DNA of 64,000 nt from Candidatus Aminicenantota bacterium (GCA_020344415.1 CP070825.1:3820412-3884411); one strand, 5' to 3'; counted from the stretch's first letter, positions 8,695 to 17,418 are shown. Numbers and translations are program-made. The notes: generated by a model from the sequence alone, not told the origin.

Positions 8695-9657
8695 TCAGTT
8701 TTGAATTTCTGTCCAATTCTCTTTGATAATTCTAAAAGAGTTGTTTTCCTTTATTAAAAATAGCTGTTTAACTCCAAAATCTGAGTATGTGTCTGCAGAA
8801 TATTCCTGAATAAAGTTTATCACGATATATTGCGGGTTGCGAAAGATCTGAATATTGCTTAAGCGAAGCTTGATCCAATCGTACTTTCTGAATAGCCTTT
8901 TTTTATAGGATCGATACGATTGGATATTCATTTTCTTGCGTCTAAAATCTTTTGAATAGAGCTTGATATAGTTTTCCAAGCTTTTTGATTGCCAGCTCAC
9001 TTTCCAATTTTCAAGGAACTCCATTGTCTCCTTTTTATCCCTATTGACATACTCAATATTTCTGTATTGAACTTCATCCACTATTACAACTGGGGTCTTG
9101 TATAGTTCGACATATTGGGCAAGATCGATAAAGTCCTCATCCTTCACGATGACACAGCCCCGCGTATCCATTGATTTCTCCAGCCTCTCAGGCTCGTTCG
9201 TGCCGTGAATCCAGATGCCATACCCTTTCCTTTTTATAATCTGGTCAAATCCATTTGGATAATCTAAGACATAAGCGCCGGCTCCATATTTGGGGGGCAA
9301 AGCAGAGGAATCAATTTTTTCATTAAGAAAATATATCCCTTCTGGTGTTTTCAGGTCTCCTGACCTTTTTTTATTTCCGCTCACCTTACCTGTAGAACAT
9401 AAATAAGACCTCTCTGCGACGATAGAGTCCTTCTGCTTGTTCAGCACAAATAGCCTTTGGCTTCTTTTTTCAACCAAGATTATGCGTGAGTTGTGGTCCT
9501 CGTCCAATAAAATGAAGGGAGATATGGCCAGCTTGTTCGATGGTTTTAAAAAATCTGAGGGCTCAATTTTCTTCGTAGGATTCTGTGATAGGAAATAACT
9601 AGATAATATAATGACAAAGATGCCGATATTGCATGAAGTTTTTGTGTGGCGCCTCAT
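8695..9657 (-). CDS. YkuD-NTF2 protein, Csd6/Pgp2-like L,D-carboxypeptidase or transpeptidase
   Basis: 320 residues with an N-terminal membrane anchor or signal (about 8-24). The YkuD domain spans about 57-195 and holds the catalytic motif HGTNEP (H151) and TRGCVI (C168). The last 110 residues look like an NTF2 fold: the helix MEFLENWKVSWQSKSLENYI, then YSKDFR and strands. YkuD plus NTF2 is the architecture of Helicobacter Csd6 and Campylobacter Pgp2, L,D-carboxypeptidases that set helical shape. It is the first gene of the operon, behind the promoter at 9708-9736. Confidence 0.78.
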   Translation of the reverse strand: MRRHTKTSCNIGIFVIILSSYFLSQNPTKKIEPSDFLKPSNKLAISPFILLDEDHNSRIILVEKRSQRLFVLNKQKDSIVAERSYLCSTGKVSGNKKRSGDLKTPEGIYFLNEKIDSSALPPKYGAGAYVLDYPNGFDQIIKRKGYGIWIHGTNEPERLEKSMDTRGCVIVKDEDFIDLAQYVELYKTPVVIVDEVQYRNIEYVNRDKKETMEFLENWKVSWQSKSLENYIKLYSKDFRRKKMNIQSYRSYKKRLFRKYDWIKLRLSNIQIFRNPQYIVINFIQEYSADTYSDFGVKQLFLIKENNSFRIIKENWTEIQN

Positions 9658-9707
9658 AATTGTTAGATTATTTTTTTCTTGTGAATTTTCAAGCCCGACT
9701 TATTCGT

Positions 9708-9736
9708 AATATACAAAAAATAGATTTTTTAGTCAA
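9708..9736 (-). promoter_or_regulatory. Sigma70-type promoter of the cell-shape operon
   Basis: On the minus strand TTGACT (9736-9731) and TATATT (9713-9708) are 17 bases apart. Predicted start near 9701, giving a leader of about 44 bases before the ATG at 9657. The surrounding 260 bases are very AT-rich and hold nothing else. Confidence 0.65.
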
Positions 9737-9918
9737 TTTTACATAGTAATTTTCTCTTCCTGCTTGAATAGGATTCTCAAACATCCATTGACTCCTTTCC
9801 ATAACAGGCACAATATCATATTAAAGCGATTAAATTAATCGGGAAATACTTTAACAAAGCTAAAAAAAGATGTCAAAAAAATAAAGAAGGGGAAAAATCG
9901 GTGGGGAGGAAACGATAT

Positions 9919-10152
9919 TTAGATGAATTGACTGTCTGGCTCGGTTGTTTTTATATCATATTCTGTCAATCGGTTGATTAGGTTTTGACTCCGAAGGTAT
10001 TTTTTTATCTGAGATGCCGTTTTTTTGTTGAATACACCCAATAGCTTCTTATGTCCTGAATCATCGTATATATAAAGAACTTTTTTGTATTTTGCCCTTT
10101 TCAATGCTTCATCTATTTGTTTTTGATAATTTATATCCTGAACTGATTGCAT
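9919..10152 (-). CDS. Small hypothetical protein
   Basis: 77 residues, not recognised. It is accepted as real because a perfect AAGGAGG lies 9 bases before the ATG on the minus strand. The sequence is charged and mixed (central YKKVLYIYDDSGHKKLLGVF), consistent with a small alpha/beta fold; no membrane segment or cysteine motif. It lies 262 bases before the shape operon on the same strand and could belong to it, but the operon has its own promoter. Confidence 0.55.
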   Translation of the reverse strand: MQSVQDINYQKQIDEALKRAKYKKVLYIYDDSGHKKLLGVFNKKTASQIKKYLRSQNLINRLTEYDIKTTEPDSQFI

Positions 10153-10436
10153 TTTTTTATCCTCCTTATATTACTCTGCAAGATTCATGCCAAATAGAAT
10201 CAACTTATAGGACATTTCCTCAAGGCCGCCAGGTATTTATCCTTGAAATTAGTGTAAATAATTTTTGCACTTGTAAATATTCTTTGCCTCTATGCTTCTT
10301 CTTGAGGCCAGGTGTTGCTTTTTGTCATATCCCTCCTTTTTACATAGACAAATAGAGATTCTTCATACATAAGTCAAAAACCAAGCACTGGCACTATCTA
10401 TTTTTTGCATCTTTTTAATACTCCTGATATCATTAA

Positions 10437-10581
10437 CCTGGATTATTCATAAAAAATGCCGATACTTTCTACAATTACAGCAATATCAAGAAATTATCCT
10501 GATATTGCTGTAAATCCTGATAAATACTTTTTTGAAAAGACTCTATTTATATTAATCGGCATTTTTTATGAATAATCCAGG
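10437..10581. repeat. 145-base palindromic element with perfect 27-base terminal inverted repeats
   Basis: Arms 10437-10463 and 10555-10581 are exact inverted copies beginning CCTGGATTATTCATAAAA. A second perfect 14-base stem lies inside (10475-10488 with 10500-10513, TTACAGCAATATCA) with an 11-base loop. There is no coding capacity. Related ends occur at 4207, 23350 and 63419. It looks like a miniature non-autonomous element. The rest of 10153-10614 is AT-rich sequence with nothing further recognised. Confidence 0.85.
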
Positions 10582-10614
10582 CTAGAATAAATTTATTGGA
10601 TAATTCAAAATAGG

Positions 10615-11448
10615 ATGGATAAACAAAAGAAGGAAAATATCATTGATTTTCATATCCATGTAGGCCTTAAAGAACACTGGCACGACTGGGTGAACGATTT
10701 CCAAAGAAGAGCTCAATCAGAGTTCTATAGCCGATACGAAGAGATGATTGATCCAGAGAAGTTTGCTTCCTATCTCAAAAACCATCAGATTGAGAAAGCT
10801 GTGATTCTGCCTGATATATGTCCAATCACAACGGGAGTTGTCCCGAATGAATATGTCTTTGAGTTCTGTCGGGGCCGTGGTGTCTTTCTTCCCTTTTGCA
10901 CGATTAATCCCTTTATTTTGAGCAATCCAGTCGAGGAGTTTAGAAAATACATCAGAATAGGGGCAAAGGGTCTAAAACTTTATCCCTCTTATAACCACTT
11001 CTATCCGAATGAGAACAGGATATATCCCTTGTATGCTTTGGCACAAGAGGAGAGACTTCCGATACTCATCCACACAGGCTCTTCAATCTTCAGGGGGTCC
11101 AAGATAAAATACGCTGACCCTATACATCTTGACGACGTGGCTTCGGATTTTCCCGACCTCTCTCTCATCATGGCCCATAGTGGAAGAGGCCTTTGGTATG
11201 AAAAGGCTTTTTTTCTCTCTCGACTTCATCCGAATCTCTATCTTGAAATTTCAGGGCTCCCCCCAGCAAACCTCTTGAAGTATTTCCCTGACATGGAAAA
11301 TAATATCGATAAATTTATCTATGGATCTGACTGGCCCGGAATAAAGACGATCTCCAGCAATATTGAAGCCATAAGAACTCTTCCTTTGGCAGAGGAATCT
11401 ATTAGGAAGATTCTATACGATAATGCAGCTCGCGTTTTAAGACTATGA
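10615..11448 (+). CDS. Amidohydrolase-2 family metal-dependent hydrolase
   Basis: 277 residues, TIM-barrel hydrolase. Seen: N-terminal metal motif DFHIHVG, PILIHTGSS, LIMAHSGRG and the C-terminal acid in YGSDWPG, the standard order for the family, which includes decarboxylases and lactonases. The substrate cannot be told. TAGG directly precedes the ATG. The stop overlaps the sirtuin start, so the two are co-transcribed. Confidence 0.8.
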   Translation: MDKQKKENIIDFHIHVGLKEHWHDWVNDFQRRAQSEFYSRYEEMIDPEKFASYLKNHQIEKAVILPDICPITTGVVPNEYVFEFCRGRGVFLPFCTINPFILSNPVEEFRKYIRIGAKGLKLYPSYNHFYPNENRIYPLYALAQEERLPILIHTGSSIFRGSKIKYADPIHLDDVASDFPDLSLIMAHSGRGLWYEKAFFLSRLHPNLYLEISGLPPANLLKYFPDMENNIDKFIYGSDWPGIKTISSNIEAIRTLPLAEESIRKILYDNAARVLRL

Positions 11449-12197
11449 TGGATGTTATTAAGGCCATAGCTTCGAGTATAAAGAATTCCAAATATGCGGT
11501 GGCCTTTACTGGCGCCGGCATTTCATCCGAAAGCGGTATCCCCACTTATAGGGGAGAAGGTGGTCTTTGGACCAAATATGATCCTAACATCTATGCCAAC
11601 GTGTATTATTTCAACAAGGACCCCTCTTATTACTGGAATTTCTTCCGGGAAGTCCGCTTTCCTATGCTCAAGAAGGTAAAACCCAACAAGGCTCATATAG
11701 CCATGGCCGAGATGGATGTAGCAGGGTATTTAAAAACAGTGATAACTCAGAACATAGACGGGCTTCATCAAGAGGCCGGCTCTTCTTCTGTCATTGAATT
11801 GCATGGAACGACAAGGATTATCCACTGTATGAGCTGCTCTAAAGAATATTCCATGGATGAGGCGTTCTCCAAACTGGAAACTGAAATTCCGCCCAGATGT
11901 TCAGAATGTAAAGGGAAATTGAGGCCAGCCGTAGTCTTTTTTGGGGAAACGCTCGATCCCCAGATCCTACGCTCAGCTTATGAAGAAGCCGAGAACTGCG
12001 ATTTCATCCTTTCCGTGGGGAGCTCCTTGGTTGTTTTCCCTGCCGCAGATATTCCCGTGAAAGCCAAACAGAGAGGAGCGACGCTGGTAATCATCAATAA
12101 GGAGAGTACCCCACTGGATCACTTGGCTGATCATGTGATAAATGAGGAGGCCGGGAACGTCCTTCCTCAAATAGTTCAAAGCTTAAAAGAGAGCTAA
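11445..12197 (+). CDS. cobB: NAD-dependent protein deacylase, sirtuin family
   Basis: 250 residues. All sirtuin landmarks are present: GAGISSESGIP, TQNIDGLHQEAG, the catalytic His in ELHGT, a zinc ribbon (CMSC and CSEC), VVFFGE and GSSLVVFP. It removes acyl groups from lysines using NAD. ATG codons at 11445 and 11448 are both possible; the first overlaps the amidohydrolase stop (ATGA). It converges on the polyferredoxin gene 17 bases later. Confidence 0.92.
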   Translation: MMDVIKAIASSIKNSKYAVAFTGAGISSESGIPTYRGEGGLWTKYDPNIYANVYYFNKDPSYYWNFFREVRFPMLKKVKPNKAHIAMAEMDVAGYLKTVITQNIDGLHQEAGSSSVIELHGTTRIIHCMSCSKEYSMDEAFSKLETEIPPRCSECKGKLRPAVVFFGETLDPQILRSAYEEAENCDFILSVGSSLVVFPAADIPVKAKQRGATLVIINKESTPLDHLADHVINEEAGNVLPQIVQSLKES

Positions 12198-12213
12198 GGA
12201 AGAAGATGACCCC

Positions 12214-13809
12214 CTAAAAAGTTTCTTCTCCTGGTTTAATTAGATCAAGAAGGAGTTGATTTTTCTCCGAACGGCTTTCCCCCACACTCGTTACATATAT
12301 CGCTGGTTCGTCTACTACCGGACACTTAGTTTCGCAGATCCCACAGCCGATGCAGAGTTCCGTATCAATAACAGGAGCTGCAGGGTTTTTTGTGGTTCCG
12401 TCAGGAAGCAGGACTTCTGTTTTCACCAGTTTTATGGCTTTGGGGGAGGTAGGGCAGTGTTCCTCACATACGATGCAAGGAGTACCCAAAACATAGGGAA
12501 TACACCTGCTTTTATTGACCCACGCTAACCCGATCTTAATCTTTGTTTTTTCTTCTACAGCGAGTTCTTTTATGGCCCCTGTGGGGCAAACTTGGGAACA
12601 GAGAGAACAGTAGTATTCACAATAGCCAATCCTTGCGACGAGAATGGGAGTCCATATTCCTTCTGGTCCGGCTTCTGTGAGGGCAGGCTGCAGGGCATTT
12701 GTGGGGCAAGCCTTCATGCATTCGCCACATTTAACGCATTTTTTAAGAAACATATCCTCGGGGAGAGCTCCTGGAGGTCTGATTAATTTCGGGGATGCTC
12801 GCTTTATGGAGGGAGAAAGGCGGAAAAAAGGCACCGCAAGTACTCCCAAGAGGGAAGTGAAGATAAGCTTTCTCCGGGAGAGGTCGATTCGAGCGATTTC
12901 TTCAGGGGTGGATTTTAAGGGAAATCCCACAGCACTGGTGGGACAGATAGAGCTGCAGGTATAACAATAGACGCATTCTGAGCTCTTCCATTCCTCCTCA
13001 GGAAAAGGATTCGCTTGTGTTTCGCAGTGAATGGTGCAGAGTCCACACTCTATACATTTTTGAGGGTCAATCCTGAGTTTCAAGACATTCCATCTTGAAG
13101 CGAGACCGAGGAAGGCACCTAAAGGGCAGAGATAGCGGCACCAGAATCTTTCTCTGGAGAGGTTTAGAGCTATAGTACCGATGAAGAGTACTCCTATGAA
13201 AAAACCCTGTCGAAATGTGGAATTGAGCGCCAAGTTTTCGAAAAACTGAGCAAGACTACTCCCTAGAGAGGAAAGATTTAGGCCAAAAAGGATTCCAATA
13301 AATGATGAGAAGCTATTACTAAAGACTGGGAAGACGCTTACAGTAAAGGAGCGGTAGAGCAACGAGAGCGGGTCCAAGATCCCCACCAGGTCAAGGGAGA
13401 ATAGCGTGCCAACGAGAATGAATACCAGAAGATAGTATTTCCAAGCTGTACGGTTATCTTCGAGCTTTTTTGGCCTTAAAAGCTTGGATTTTTTAAAAGT
13501 GAAAGAGAAGAATTGATGGATTGATCCCAGGGGGCATACCCAGCCGCAGGCAACCCGACCCAGGATAAAGGTCAGTACAATTGTCAGGGCTGCAAAGACA
13601 AAGGATGCAAAAAAAGTGCGGGAGGCGATAAGAGTTGCCACAGCAAGAAGAGGATCAAAATGAAAGAAGATTTCTACGCGTTCGATATAATCCTCTCCGG
13701 GAAAGTGGGTGCCAAAAAGGAGATAGATAAAGAGGACGAAGAAGGCGGTTTGACTGAGGATTCTAAGGCCTTGGATAAGCCTGTATTTTTTAGACCGTTC
13801 TTTTTTCAA
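12214..13809 (-). CDS. Membrane polyferredoxin (NapH/CcoG-like, multiple 4Fe-4S)
   Basis: 531 residues. The N-terminal half has several membrane segments with two CxxxCP motifs (GWVCPLG, RYLCPLG). Then come ferredoxin clusters: CIECGLCTIHC, CVYCYTCSSIC, CVKCGECMKAC, CSLCSQVC and CIGCGICETKC with CP ends, so at least four 4Fe-4S centres are expected. It is a membrane electron conduit of unknown partners. The start overlaps the end of the DUF362 gene by 20 bases, so the two products probably work together. Confidence 0.85.
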   Translation of the reverse strand: MKKERSKKYRLIQGLRILSQTAFFVLFIYLLFGTHFPGEDYIERVEIFFHFDPLLAVATLIASRTFFASFVFAALTIVLTFILGRVACGWVCPLGSIHQFFSFTFKKSKLLRPKKLEDNRTAWKYYLLVFILVGTLFSLDLVGILDPLSLLYRSFTVSVFPVFSNSFSSFIGILFGLNLSSLGSSLAQFFENLALNSTFRQGFFIGVLFIGTIALNLSRERFWCRYLCPLGAFLGLASRWNVLKLRIDPQKCIECGLCTIHCETQANPFPEEEWKSSECVYCYTCSSICPTSAVGFPLKSTPEEIARIDLSRRKLIFTSLLGVLAVPFFRLSPSIKRASPKLIRPPGALPEDMFLKKCVKCGECMKACPTNALQPALTEAGPEGIWTPILVARIGYCEYYCSLCSQVCPTGAIKELAVEEKTKIKIGLAWVNKSRCIPYVLGTPCIVCEEHCPTSPKAIKLVKTEVLLPDGTTKNPAAPVIDTELCIGCGICETKCPVVDEPAIYVTSVGESRSEKNQLLLDLIKPGEETF

Positions 13810-14677
13810 TGGTTAACCTCTCCAGGTTGGGCTCTCCCAATCCTCTCTGGTGAGCGATTTGAAGATAGGGCAGATCTTGAGGAGTCATCTCAAAAAAGCT
13901 GGCGCTGGCGGAATCGACAGCAATATAGTCCACTCCCGCCATCACTGTCTTGTGGAGCTTTGTATCAGAGAGCCGGCCCCCTTGAGGCCCGTTTCTAATG
14001 AGAATTCTCCAGCCGTCCATGACAGTCAGGCATGGTTTGAAGAAGGCAGCGAGATCAATCATAGCCTGATCAAGCTTTTGATGGAGCTGATTGCGATTCC
14101 CGCCTAGTGCTCCAAGCCAGTTTTTCACGCCCAAGCTCAGCTTGGAGAGGCTGTGGGTCTTGGCAATGGGCACATTTATGATTTTATCCGCTTCCACAAA
14201 ATCTGTATAGACTTCCCATTCTTTAAGCCATTCTCCGTCGAGAGCCATCTTTTTCAACCGATGTGGAGTGGGAAAAAGAACCTTTGCACCTGCTTCTTTT
14301 GCGGCAGTTGCTATACCAGAGCGGGCATAGGTTCTTCTTGCCTGGTTACACGGGTTGTCCATGACCTTGACTTCCTTTGCTCCTGCATTTAAGCAGAGTT
14401 CAACCACGGTCTTGATAACTTGAGGATTGGTGCAGGCCGCTTGCTTTGGAGTTCTGTCCCAGCCGATATTCGGCTTAACCATGACTAAATCTCCCCTGGA
14501 GATGAAATGTTCGATTCCTCCCAGAGAAGAGATAGCCTCTTTTGTGAGCAAAGAGGGAGATTCGCCCTGTATCCATGCTAAATCAGGGAAGCTCTTCTTT
14601 TGTACAAAAAGAGTAGGCTGCAACTTAAGGAACAGACCTCCAGCGGCTAAATTCTTGATAAAATCTCTTCTTTTCAT
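13790..14677 (-). CDS. DUF362 domain protein with Tat-type signal
   Basis: 295 residues. The N terminus MKRRDFIKNLAAGG carries a twin-arginine motif, so export of a folded, cofactor-bearing protein is likely. The body is DUF362: VMVKPNIGWDRTP, CTNPQVIKTVVELC and the late AVDSASASFF segment. DUF362 proteins often occur with ferredoxins, as here, where the gene is coupled to a polyferredoxin. Biochemical role unknown. It lies two bases after the amidase in the same operon. Confidence 0.8.
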   Translation of the reverse strand: MKRRDFIKNLAAGGLFLKLQPTLFVQKKSFPDLAWIQGESPSLLTKEAISSLGGIEHFISRGDLVMVKPNIGWDRTPKQAACTNPQVIKTVVELCLNAGAKEVKVMDNPCNQARRTYARSGIATAAKEAGAKVLFPTPHRLKKMALDGEWLKEWEVYTDFVEADKIINVPIAKTHSLSKLSLGVKNWLGALGGNRNQLHQKLDQAMIDLAAFFKPCLTVMDGWRILIRNGPQGGRLSDTKLHKTVMAGVDYIAVDSASASFFEMTPQDLPYLQIAHQRGLGEPNLERLTIEKRTV

Positions 14678-14679
14678 CC

Positions 14680-15867
14680 TTATTTTCCTTTTCCTAACGA
14701 ATTGATGTAGCCTAAGATGCCGTCATATATCCCTTGAGCTACGCGCTGCCGGTATTGAGGATTGTTTAGCCTTGATTCTTCTGTGGGGTTACTCAGATAG
14801 GAGACTTCAATCAGAGCCGAGGGCATTTTGCCTCCTATGAGCACCCAAAGAGGTGCCCCCCGGACTCCCATGTCTTTAACGTTTCTATATTTTTGAGAGA
14901 GACGGTTTACAAGACTTTTGTGAATCTTAAGCGCGAATTCTTTAGACTCCTCTATCTTTGTATTCCTGGCGATCCTGCGGATGATATCCATCATTTCGTT
15001 GATGTTCTTAGTGGATGTTGCATTTTCTTTGGCTGCTGTTTCGAGGACAGAAGGGTCTGTACTGAAATTAAGATAGAATGATTGTACGCCTGAGATTCGT
15101 CTGTTGCGATTGGCATTGGCGTGGATGGAGATGAAGAGGTCTCCCCTTTTCTGGTTTGCGATGACAGGTCGGTTTTCCAGAGGTAAGTGAATATCTGATT
15201 CTCTCGTTAGGATAACTTCCAGATCTGTTTTTGATTGCAATAATTTTTTCAGGCGCTGGGAGACGTCGAGAACGACATTCTTCTCCTGAAGACCCCCTTT
15301 TCCGACGCATCCGGGGTATCTTCATCCATGGCCTGGGTCGATAATTATCCTTTGGACTCCCAATCCCAACTGACGAATCATGGTGTATCCGGATTTGGCC
15401 GGTTGGGGAGGTTTGACAGGCTTTGGGGGGAGAGGTTTCGTGGGCGATTCGTGAGGGTAGATATCGATAACTACCCGGAAAGGGTCGAAAAGATGCCAGA
15501 CCCGGTAGTGTGATATCTTTTTAAAGTCGAGATCAATGACTACCCTAACAGTAGAGGCTGTCTTTTGGGCGATACGAATCTGACTGATATAGTCGTTTTT
15601 TACAAGGAATGTTTTATTATGGAGGATGGGATTCAGTTTAGCTTGGTAAACATCTACAAAAATTCGGTCAGGGGCTTTTACTTCGCCAGGAGTATATTCC
15701 CTTAGCTTTCCGATGTCGACAGCAATTCGTGTATAGGTAGGATGTGTCCAAGGACGAAGGTTGTAGACCTCTACTCTCGGGTCCTGATTCGCAGGAGAAA
15801 GAAAGGAAAAAAGAGAGAGGGTGAGAGCTGCCCATAGCCAGGTTTTCTTTTTATTGCTACTTATCAT
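14680..15867 (-). pseudogene. N-acetylmuramoyl-L-alanine amidase (AmiC type) interrupted by one in-frame TGA
   Basis: One continuous frame of about 395 codons. A signal peptide (1-27) is followed by an AMIN domain (about 30-130), a proline-rich linker and an Amidase_3 domain. The frame stops at TGA (15322-15324) inside the zinc motif, IIIDPGHG-stop-RYPGCVGKGG, then continues unshifted through the zinc ligand Glu (LQEKNVV), SIHANAN and the C-terminal SYLSNPTEE. Two G-to-T changes (GGA to TGA, GAC to TAC) would restore the usual GHGGRDPG. Start taken at ATG 15867. Whether this is decay, recoding or a sequence error is open. Confidence 0.8.
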
Positions 15868-15882
15868 CAATGTAATCTATTA

Positions 15883-15911
15883 ATTCTATAGAGTATATGT
15901 ATTATTGTCAA
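15883..15911 (-). promoter_or_regulatory. Sigma70-type promoter of the amidase-DUF362-polyferredoxin operon
   Basis: Minus strand TTGACA (15911-15906), a 17-base spacer and TAGAAT (15888-15883). The predicted start near 15876 is only about 9 bases before the ATG at 15867, and no Shine-Dalgarno lies between. Confidence 0.65.
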
Positions 15912-15925
15912 TTCAGCTGCAATTC

Positions 15926-17128
15926 TCAAGCCCCATATTTTTTAAGTTTTCCCGCATGGGCTAACAGCAATGGCATGGCATAGATCGCCTGGAAACGGCC
16001 CAAGAAGCCCTGGCTGCACTCTTTTTCGGACAAATGCGCAACATTATCCGGAAGAGCTGTTTTAGAGAATAAAAGGAACGGATTCGGGTGCCAGGAGTGA
16101 GATTTTAAAAGAGAAGGAGTGGAATGATCAGAGGTAACGGCCAGTACTTCAGGCTTAAGGGCGAGCAGGCGAGGGATGTAACTATCTGTCTCTTCAATGG
16201 CCTCTTTTTTTGCCTCGAAATCTCCATCTTCACCAGCGGCATCTGTTTTTTTTATATGAATATAGAAAAAGTCGTACTTATCATAATTTTTTTCTGTAGC
16301 CTCAAATAGTTCAGGCAATGTTGGGCCCGGATCGACGATTTTCATTCCGACGAGCCTAGCCAATCCCTTATACATGGGATAATTGGCTATTGCTGCAGGG
16401 TTCAATTTGAAAAGCTCATGCATTGTGGAAAGAGCTGGATGCTTGGAAAAGCCCCTCAGGAGGAGAGTATTGGCTTTTGAAGAACCCTTCAAGATATCAA
16501 TTGCCTCATCTAGAAAATCGTTCACAATTTGCGCTGTTTCTGCAGCTTCCTCAGATAGGGGTTGAGTGGGTACTCTTGGTTTATGGTCCTTTTGAGGGTC
16601 TGCATCAGAGAGGGCATCTGATAGCCCTTTTCCGCTGAATTTGACCACAAACCGGTGCTCCTTTCCTGGATAAAGAAAAACCTTGATTCCTGTCCTCCTC
16701 TTGAGGGAACTGTTGAGTTTCTGACACAGCTTTTTGTTCTCACTGTCGGGAATCCGGCCGGCTCTCCTGTCCACGATAAGGTCGTTTCTCGAGGTGGCAA
16801 AATTTCCCCTCGCCACCAAATCGTTCTTACCCACCTCAACTCCAACTCCTAATGCTTCCAGTATTCCCCTACCCAAGATGTATTTCAGGGGATTGTAGCC
16901 AAAAAGTGCGAGATGGGCCGGCCCGCTTCCAGGAGTGATGCCCATGAATACCGGATCGGTGACTCCACAAGCACTCTTTGCGGCCAGGTTATCGAGATTA
17001 GGTGTGTGAGCTGCCTCGAGTTCGGTTTTTCCCTGTATAGGAAGTCCGCCCAGGCCGTCTATTACCAGGAGAATGATCTTTGAATCGGTGACAACACTCA
17101 ATTCCGGAGCAAGTTTTTCCCATTCCAT
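15926..17128 (-). CDS. apgM: Cofactor-independent phosphoglycerate mutase, archaeal type
   Basis: 400 residues from the ATG at 17128. Alkaline-phosphatase superfamily: metal-binding VIDGLGG near residue 22, catalytic Ser in GITPGSGPAHLALFGY, late SDHSTP and HSWHPNPFLLF. It interconverts 3- and 2-phosphoglycerate in glycolysis. ApgM is the archaeal-type enzyme, also found in some bacteria. A TTG at 17134 is a possible alternative start. The promoter sits so close that the transcript would be nearly leaderless. Confidence 0.93.
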   Translation of the reverse strand: MEWEKLAPELSVVTDSKIILLVIDGLGGLPIQGKTELEAAHTPNLDNLAAKSACGVTDPVFMGITPGSGPAHLALFGYNPLKYILGRGILEALGVGVEVGKNDLVARGNFATSRNDLIVDRRAGRIPDSENKKLCQKLNSSLKRRTGIKVFLYPGKEHRFVVKFSGKGLSDALSDADPQKDHKPRVPTQPLSEEAAETAQIVNDFLDEAIDILKGSSKANTLLLRGFSKHPALSTMHELFKLNPAAIANYPMYKGLARLVGMKIVDPGPTLPELFEATEKNYDKYDFFYIHIKKTDAAGEDGDFEAKKEAIEETDSYIPRLLALKPEVLAVTSDHSTPSLLKSHSWHPNPFLLFSKTALPDNVAHLSEKECSQGFLGRFQAIYAMPLLLAHAGKLKKYGA

Positions 17129-17139
17129 CGTCAAACCAA

Positions 17140-17168
17140 ACTATAAGAAATTATTCGTTTTAAGTCAA
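17140..17168 (-). promoter_or_regulatory. Sigma70-type promoter of apgM, start-proximal
   Basis: Minus strand TTGACT (17168-17163), 17-base spacer, TATAGT (17145-17140). Predicted start near 17133, five bases from the ATG at 17128; no ribosome-binding site is present. Confidence 0.7.
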
Positions 17169-17209
17169 TTTTCGAAAACATTCCAATTTTCATGACATAT
17201 CTATAAAGT

Positions 17210-17339
17210 AATCAGGCTGGCTAAGGAGGAATGCCCGCTCAGCCCTCAAACGGTTTTTTTTACCCACTGCTACTCGCTATAACAATAAAAAGGGGCTACC
17301 CCTCTTTTCTTGAGTGCTGACGAGTCAGCCAGCCTGATT
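17210..17339. repeat. Mosaic palindromic repeat between apgM and guaA
   Basis: Perfect 13-base arms (17210-17222 and 17327-17339, AATCAGGCTGGCT). The interior holds a module at 17233-17270 that matches 56466-56503 in reverse orientation with two differences over 38 bases, and an AAAAGGGG-CTA-CCCC hairpin followed by a T-rich stretch. The right end (GTGCTGACGAGTCAGCC) is related to 51565-51590. No coding capacity. It separates two divergent promoters. Confidence 0.75.
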
Positions 17340-17383
17340 GATAGCCCTTTTTACAGAAAAAATGGGGCCATCTCCATAATTCG

Positions 17384-17412
17384 TTTACAATCCCAAAATC
17401 CTCTGCTAAAAT
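17384..17412 (+). promoter_or_regulatory. Sigma70-type promoter of guaA, apparently leaderless
   Basis: TTTACA (17384-17389), 17-base spacer, TAAAAT (17407-17412). The predicted start coincides with the guaA ATG at 17419. Only CGGAAC lies between the -10 and the ATG, so there is no room for a leader or ribosome site. Confidence 0.65.
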
Positions 17413-17418
17413 CGGAAC

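Noticed and set aside
10092..10355. 87-codon plus-strand frame
   Set aside because: Antisense to the small gene at 9919-10152, which has the better ribosome site.
15287..15324. SECIS element for selenocysteine at the amidase TGA
   Set aside because: The loop begins about 10 bases after the UGA, below the usual 16-37; the expected residue is Gly, and a neighbouring conserved Asp is also changed.
15068..15325. 85-codon minus-strand frame over the amidase stop
   Set aside because: It is the amidase region in another frame; the true frame continues unshifted on both sides of the TGA.
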